Assembly (NCBI GenBank): GCA_035578175.1
Contig: JAQMRL010000042.1
Span: forward strand, 856,560 to 920,559
Source: Catonia carolina
Lineage: Eukaryota > Arthropoda > Insecta > Hemiptera > Achilidae
DNA: 64,000 bases
Direction of reading: 5' to 3'
Notes under the pieces: model-generated
Database searches by the model: none
Told to the model about the DNA's origin: nothing
The model's input: the letters and a program-made list of their open reading frames with translations, nothing else
Shown here: positions 58,880 through 64,000 of the stretch, piece after piece
Position numbering within the stretch: position 1 is the first letter of the stretch
How the letters are laid out: every line of letters starts with the position of its first letter
Position numbers and translations under genes: made by a program

Positions 58880-59874
58880 CAGGGTGATTCAAAACTATAC
58901 TGCAATCTCTTGGGATCTCAATCTATAGCTAAAAATAAGAAAAAAAGTTCATATAAACATATGCCTGAAAACGCTTAGTTAGCGAGTTACGGCTAGCGAA
59001 AAATTTCACCTAAAACTCTGTACCCTCGGTGAAGTAAGGCCGTCTAAAAATGTTAAACGTAGTTACAAACATACAAATACTATTGTTTCTTATGTTTTTT
59101 AATCTGAAAAATTGAATAAAATTGGTTCCAGAACTGTAAATGCGCAATACTTTCAAAGGTGTATTTTTTCTTAAATAAATTTGTAGCAAATTTAATTCTG
59201 AAAAGATTCATGTGAATTACTCAGGAAAAAAATGAATAATAGATATTGAAATTTCGCTTTATTTAAAATCAAAACAAGACGCATATTTTTCAATATGTAG
59301 GTTGGGAGTAACAGCTGATCAATCAGCTGTGACTCCCAACCTACATAATATTAGTTAATATTTTATGCAGTTAAAAATGTGCGTCTGTTTTGATTTTAAA
59401 TAAAGCGAAATTTCAATATCTATTATTCATTTTTTTCCTGAGTAATTTACATGAATCTTTTCAGAATTAAATTTTCTACAAATTTATTTAAGAAAAAATA
59501 CACCTTTATTTACCATTTATGGAAGTAATCTTACGTTAAACACAAGAATGTGTTATTTCTTTGCACCAATTCTTGTATTTTATGTAAGATATCTCTGAAA
59601 GTATTGCATTTACAGCTCTGGAACCAATTTTATTCAATTTTTCAGATTAAAAAACATAAGAAACAATTTAGTATTTGTATCTTTGTAACTACGTTTAACA
59701 TTTTTATACGGCCTTACTTCACCATGGGTACAGAGTTCTAGGTGAAATTTTTCGCTAGCCGTAACTCGCTAACTAAGCGTTTTCAGGCATATGTTTGTAT
59801 GAACTTTTTTTCTTATTTTTAACTATAGAATAATGAGATCCCAAGAGATTGCCGTGTAGTTTTGAATCACCCTG
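58880..59874. mobile_element. Foldback MITE, ~490-bp arms
   Basis: CAGGGTGATTCAAAACTATA and its inverse at the right end, TA flanks (58878-58879, 59875-59876). Arms are nearly perfect for most of their length. The centre is a compact hairpin GTTGGGAGT(AACAGCTGATCAATCAGCTGTG)ACTCCCAAC region (59299-59345). Shares CGCTTAGTTAGCGAGTTACG-type sequence with the 2726 MITE. Lies in intron 3, 80 bp before exon 4. Confidence 0.85.
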
Positions 59875-59955
59875 TATATACATTAAGGGCGGGTGGGTGT
59901 GTGTGTGTTGTAGTTTTGTTTGTTGATGCAGAAATTTATTTGTGTTTTTTTTTAG

Positions 59956-60051
59956 GAAACGTCGCAAGAAGATGGATCGAACCCTGTTGAAGATAAGACT
60001 GGGTCATCTGATGATCCTCTGGCAAATAACTTTATGGAAATGGCTGAAAAG
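59956..60051 (+). CDS. Coding exon 4 of host gene
   Basis: A strong T-run acceptor (TTTTTTTTAG) and GTATGC donor bracket 96 nt, phase 0 at both ends: ETSQEDGSNPVEDKTGSSDD then PLANNFMEMAEK. Acidic and serine-rich, same length class as exons 2 and 3, ending in an E(Q/K)-type residue pair like them. No stop, so coding continues beyond; the next exon was not found in the remaining 4 kb. Confidence 0.75.
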
Positions 60052-60296
60052 GTATGCGCGCGCACCATTTTTTGTAATGTTTTTCTTGCAAATTGGTCGA
60101 ATTGCTGTTTCATGAAATCACACAAAGAATTTGTATTAATTTTTTTTATACTGAATATATAACTGTTTTGTTTGAAATTGCCGAATTAATATTTGCGGTT
60201 AAGGAGTTAACAGGGGTTCAGAATTTTACTAATAACTCTTATAAAGTTTTTAAATATGCTACAAGTCTGAAATTTTATACGTACAATAACAATGTA

Positions 60297-61501
60297 GGTC
60301 ACAAAATAGGTCCACAACAAATCAAATATTTATCCTCAAAGAAATCGTATCAAAGTACTGGGAATTCAATAAGGAATTTTTTGCTCTATTTATTGACTTT
60401 CAAAAAGCTTACGATAGCATAAGCAGGGAGAAATTGTGGATGAAGATGGAGAAGTTTGGAATTCCAAAAAAACTCGTAAACCTGGCCAGCTCAAGCATAG
60501 CAGAAGCCTCGTGCTCGGTAAGAGTAAATGGGCAAGTCTCTGAGTCCTTTAGGATAAATTCAGGAGTAAGACAGGGCGATGGGCTTTCCCCAATTCTTTT
60601 TAATTTAGCCATAGAAGAAGCACTCCAAAAAGTGGCAAATAGGAATGAAGGCATAAAAATTGGATCGGGAATCAACACACTAGCATTTGCTGACGATGTG
60701 GTAATTGTCGCAGAAAAGATAGATGACTTACGTCAGTTGGCAGAAGTGTTTATGGAGGAAGCAGGAAGAATGGGATTGAAGGTAAACAACACAAAAACGA
60801 AGTATATGCATTTCACTAGAAATCGAGTTAACAGAGACCAAGGTCCTCTCCAAGTGAACGGTCAATATTTTGAAAAAGTAGACTCTTTTAAGTACCTAGG
60901 CGTCGTCATTTCTGAACAAAATACAGAAGTGACAGAAATGCAAAATAGGCTAAATCTTGCAAACAGATGTTTCCACGCATGCAACAAACTTATGTCTTCA
61001 AAATTGTTATCGCGTACAACAAAAATTAAAATTTATAGAACAATTATCAGTCCAATATTGCTCTACGGAGCGGAGACATGGAAATTAGATAAAAGAGAGG
61101 AAAGGAAATTGATTGTATTTGAAAACAAGATCCTTAGAAAAATTTACGGACCTGTAAACGAGGGAGGAGAGTGGAGGAAAAGACACAACAGAGAACTTAG
61201 GGACCTTTATAGGGAGCCAGATGTGGTGTGTGAGTTCAAGTGTAGAAGAATTAGATGGGCTGGGCATGTTTTAAGAAGGAATGAGGACAGTAATCTTAAC
61301 CAAGTGTTAAGAAGAAATCCTGAAGGACGACGACCGAGAGGAAGACCACGACGTAAATGGTGGAGTCAAGTGAGGGCCGATATGGAGAGAATTGGAGCGA
61401 CCGAGGAAGACGCGGGGCATCGAGAGAGGTGGAGGGGCTGTGTTGGTGCGGCTAAATATCTACTTAGATATGTGTGGCCATGGCAGTAAGTAAGTAAGTA
61501 A
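60297..61501 (+). mobile_element. 5'-truncated LINE with 16-bp TSD
   Basis: Flanked by an exact 16-bp duplication GTACAATAACAATGTA (60281-60296, 61502-61517). The element begins inside the RT frame and ends shortly after the stop with a (TAAG)n tail, no poly(A). The uninterrupted frame and perfect TSD indicate a recent insertion. It sits in the intron 230 bp after exon 4. Confidence 0.95.
60299..61489 (+). pseudogene. LINE reverse transcriptase, C-terminal ~397 codons
   Basis: The frame opens at the truncation with SQNRSTTNQIFILKEIVSK, then FALFIDFQKAYDSI (first RT Asp), VRQGDGLSPILFNLAIEEAL, and LAFADDVVIVAE (FADD catalytic box). Next come FKYLGVVIS, SPILLYGAETW, and a basic tail RRIRWAGHVLRRNED with GRRPRGRPRRKWW. 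Palm and thumb are complete. The APE endonuclease and fingers' start are missing because of 5' truncation. No stops or shifts to 61489. The GRPR..W tail is common in insect endonuclease/RT LINEs (RTE/Jockey group); clade not settled. Confidence 0.93.
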
Positions 61502-61517
61502 GTACAATAACAATGTA

Positions 61518-62040
61518 TGAGTTTAATATTCGGGCGAAATCTCAAATAAATCGGTCGAGCGGTGTTTGAGTTATAAAGTCTTTAAATTCATTGTATCTGT
61601 TGCAGTAACCAAAAAACACCAGCTTTGTTTTTCTTCTCATCCTGATTTTGCAATATTAAAAAATGATAAAAATATGAATCTGACATGGGGAACAATGCAG
61701 ATTGAAATCGGCTAAATTGTGGTTAATAGTACGTTAAAATTGAACGAGAAGTTTTGAAGAAACGATGCTCAAAACTCTGGTATCTACAGTAAAGAAATTG
61801 AACGGTACCTGGTGAATTTCATAATTTTTTTTGTTAGATTATTATTATTTATTTAGCGTATGGCTTTTCAAGACATCTAAAAATCAGCATCACAATTGTT
61901 ATATATTGGGATCAAATGTGACCCTCTGTCTATAAGGATGGGAAATAACATTAATGATTGTTTGGGAAGCAAATAGTCATAAAAAAAAAAACATGAAAAA
62001 TATGTACTTACAGTACGTAATTATAAAAACATGCTTAAGT
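61518..62040. other. AT-rich segment, nothing recognised
   Basis: No element ends, ORF or splice-flanked exon found. A TTCATTGTATCTGTTGCAG acceptor-like string near 61585-61604 is followed at once by TAA in the needed phase, so it is not the next exon of the gene. Confidence 0.4.
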
Positions 62041-62533
62041 CTATATACAGACATCCAGTCTGTCCAAGTAGGCTATTGATTCTGGAGTTGCCATCAGGAA
62101 ATCCGCTCTTGTCCCTCCTCCTCTAAAGGCAGTTATTCTGCACTCTTTCACTATGTGATCAATAGTTTGTCTTTGACCACACTCACATAAAGGTGGATGG
62201 TATTTTGCCCCATTTAAACAATAAATCAGCACACCTACCGTGTTTTGTTCTTATTCTATTTAGAGCTGACCATTTTCTACGAGGTAGTCCAAAACCTGGT
62301 GGTTTTTGTGAAAACCATGGGATTTGTTCTTGCTGCTTTGATGCCCATTCTTGCTGCCATGCACTGGGTATGTTAAATGCTTCCTCTTTGGCAGTAATTG
62401 CAGTTTTTGTAGGTGGCTTTCTTGATTGCAGACGAGTTTTATTTGCGTTTTCAATATCCTCATGAATTCTCAGGTCTTGATTGTCGACAATCTTATCATA
62501 CTCTCTAATTAGGGCATTTTTGTTAGAGCTAAA
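62041..62533 (-). pseudogene. LINE C-terminal fragment with Zn-knuckle-like Cys/His
   Basis: On the - strand: NALIREYDKIVDNQDLRIHE, later WQQEWASKQQ, RRKWSALNRIRTKHGRCADL, FKWGKIP, then a one-base shift, LCECGQRQTIDHIVKECRIT and LMATPESIAYLDRLDVCI stop. 'W..LNR.RT..GrCa..l.kWg...sp.CeCG..QTi.HIv.eC' is the terminal Cys/His region of insect non-LTR retrotransposon proteins. One frameshift; RT absent. Confidence 0.85.
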
Positions 62534-63060
62534 CTATGACGAAGATGAATTTTTCCAATATATACCAGAATTTTATTATAGAAACTTTCTATATTATTAA
62601 GACTAAGCGTGTTCTTTTGGGCAGGCTGATTTCCAAAACTACTGTACAGATTTTCATGAAATTTTTGACAACATATTCGTATTTATACTGACATGAACAT
62701 TTTATTTAAAAATTTTCCAAAATAATAACCGTAAGGGTTCTGATAAAAATTATCGTATATATTTGTGTGTGTGTGCGCGCGCGCGCGCGCGCGTGTGTGT
62801 GTACATGTGAGTACGTATTGTTGTCGAAGTACAGTATGTAGATGAACTGAAGTCCCCTAGCCGTGGGAGTGAGAGAATGCATAACGCTTTTACTTGCACA
62901 AGCCATATACGCGCCGTTCCAATAACATTGTCGTATAATTTTACTCATTGTTTTGAGGAAGCGTTTATGGATGCAGTAAACTAACAAGCGAGATAACAAC
63001 GACTGTAGTATGTTTTCAGATTTGGATTATAACGGTAAAGACCTTTGGGCGCATGCGTAG

Positions 63061-63062
<2 letters not shown>
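62534..63062. other. No gene; (GT)n/(GC)n tract
   Basis: TGTGTGTGTGCGCGCGCGCG occurs at about 62765-62801. GAAGTCCC(C/T)TAGCCG...GAGTGAGAG near 62849 recurs inverted near 63637-63680. Confidence 0.5.
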
Positions 63063-63091
<29 letters not shown>

Positions 63092-63639
63092 CAATAATAT
63101 AAAGGCTAACAGAACTTATCCATATAAGCCTTATTGACATAAACAAATATTACATATTTACAAAACAATATTTGCTTATAACTATTTTATTTACAATATA
63201 TACATGCTAATACACTTTTTGTCTCCTTTTCTCATAAAAATAAAATAAGGTTTCAATAAAATTACTTTCTACAATAATAAATTAATAAGAATAAAAACAA
63301 AAAATTCCCACAAAAAATAGTTTAGCAAAACTTGACCAAAAATAATATTATTCATTTATAAATTATTAAAAGGAAAAGGAAAAAGAAACAATAGAAAAAA
63401 GAAAAAAGAAAGAAGGAAAGGAAGAAAGAAAGAAAGAAAAAGATGTGAGTGTGCTCTGTGAATTTATGTCATTTATTGGTTGGTGAGCGCCTGATAACAT
63501 TTTGATGAAAACTGTTCGTAATTATCAAAAAAAGGATCGAGTTCCAGTTTAAATTTATTAAAAAAGGATAACGTCTGTATTAAGAACGTATTACTGTATT
63601 GCACAGTGTTCACTTTAGGCAAATAAACGTAAAGTTATG
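63063..63639 (-). pseudogene. LINE 3' end: short C-terminus, 3'UTR, (AAAT)n tail
   Basis: On the - strand LYVYLPKVNTVQYSNTFLIQ continues TLSFFNKFKLELDPFFDNY and ends CYQALTNQ stop (about 63482). A 380-bp UTR follows, ending in (AAAT)n at 63063-63091. The N(T/S)FLI.TL.FFN pattern is that of LINE C-termini ('..sFf..t...WN.LP'). Diverged; clade uncertain. Confidence 0.55.
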
Positions 63640-63763
63640 CCGCATATCTCCCTCTCACTTGCTCGGCTATGGGACTTCAATTCGTCCGATACCTATAGAT
63701 GAAGGGGTACTACTAGGGTAGGTCAGTACGTCGGGGAGGCGGCCATTTTTACATTGTTCACTA

Positions 63764-64000
63764 CAGTGGACCCGCACATTACGATATTTCACTTTACGAT
63801 GTGTCATCAAATTAGTCGTCGGATTCCCAAAGTCGTGCGTGCACCTGATCTGCCAATCGTCAACCCCTACAGTAAGAAGTTCTGATCGAATGTACTCCCT
63901 CCCTCCCTCTTGTCAAGATACCCGCACCCTCCCATCATCAGCTGAAGGTTGTTTCTGTTTTTCAGTTTTCTCACACCACCCATTTACTATTTAGGTAGGT
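63764..64000 (+). mobile_element. Possible Tigger-like left end, cut by window edge
   Basis: TA followed by CAGTGGACCCGCACATTACG and TTTCACTTTACGATG resembles the pogo/Tigger termini at 10953 (CAGTGGAACCTCTCTAATTC). The right end is outside the window. A similar TAGTGGACCCGTGCG is seen near 4665. Confidence 0.35.

Noticed and set aside
61585..61640. Acceptor-like TCTGTTGCAG as the next exon of the host gene
   Set aside because: The following bases are TAA in the phase required by exon 4 and no donor follows at a fitting distance.

Overview
This is a eukaryotic, almost certainly insect, genomic window: AT-rich, with no operons, rRNA or CRISPR, and dominated by animal transposons (mariner, Tigger/pogo, piggyBac-like, hAT, PIF/Harbinger, Penelope, non-LTR and LTR retroelements, a tRNA-derived SINE). 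The mix of DD34D and DD41D mariners, Penelope and tRNA-SINE fits Hemiptera or Polyneoptera. I cannot name the species.

The one convincing host gene is easy to miss because its exons are only 57-96 coding bases long. On the + strand, four mini-exons (coding parts 28010-28066, 30763-30858, 53760-53852, 59956-60051) have good splice sites, are all phase 0, and join into a 114-codon acidic N-terminus. Exons 2 and 3 are paralogous to each other. A second copy of the first coding exon, with homologous 5'UTR and acceptor, lies on the - strand at 2010-2112. The window therefore holds the divergent 5' ends of two paralogous genes about 26 kb apart, both running off the window. The protein is not identified; short acidic K-x-E exons are reminiscent of the N-termini of insect zinc-finger genes, but no finger is present here.

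Nearly everything else is transposon. Family A (about 15 copies, about 950 bp, both strands) has 13-bp subterminal inverted repeats, an internal (CA)n tract and a terminal stem-loop, the layout of Helentron-associated (DINE-1/HINE-like) elements. Family B (about 395 bp) is a SINE-like retroposon with clean target-site duplications (TSDs) at three copies.

Layout: 1-228 satellite; 1-7 kb family A, foldback MITE and a Tigger; 7-16 kb LINE scraps, family B, Tigger, tRNA-SINE, hAT and piggyBac-like MITE; 16-19 kb Tc1/mariner-like element with nested insertions; 20.6-21.5 kb TTAA MITE; 21.6-24.1 kb PIF/Harbinger containing a P-like MITE and a hAT MITE; 26-31 kb first two exons among family A, a mariner deletion derivative and family B; 31.3-42.2 kb a very young 10.9-kb LTR element with identical-length 1703-bp LTRs and no recognisable genes; 42.3-43.2 kb piggyBac derivative; 43.6-46.7 kb family A, family B and a Penelope fragment with two hammerhead-like motifs; 47.0-52.3 kb a DD41D mariner split by a 4.3-kb inverted-LTR palindrome; 53.8 kb exon 3; 54.2-56.1 kb foldback mariner; 57.4-59.9 kb Tigger and foldback MITE; 60.0 kb exon 4; 60.3-61.5 kb a young LINE; 62-64 kb LINE remnants and a Tigger-like end.

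The nesting gives relative ages: many insertions split other named elements, so empty and filled sites can be compared inside this one window. All calls were made by eye; no alignment or database search was run.
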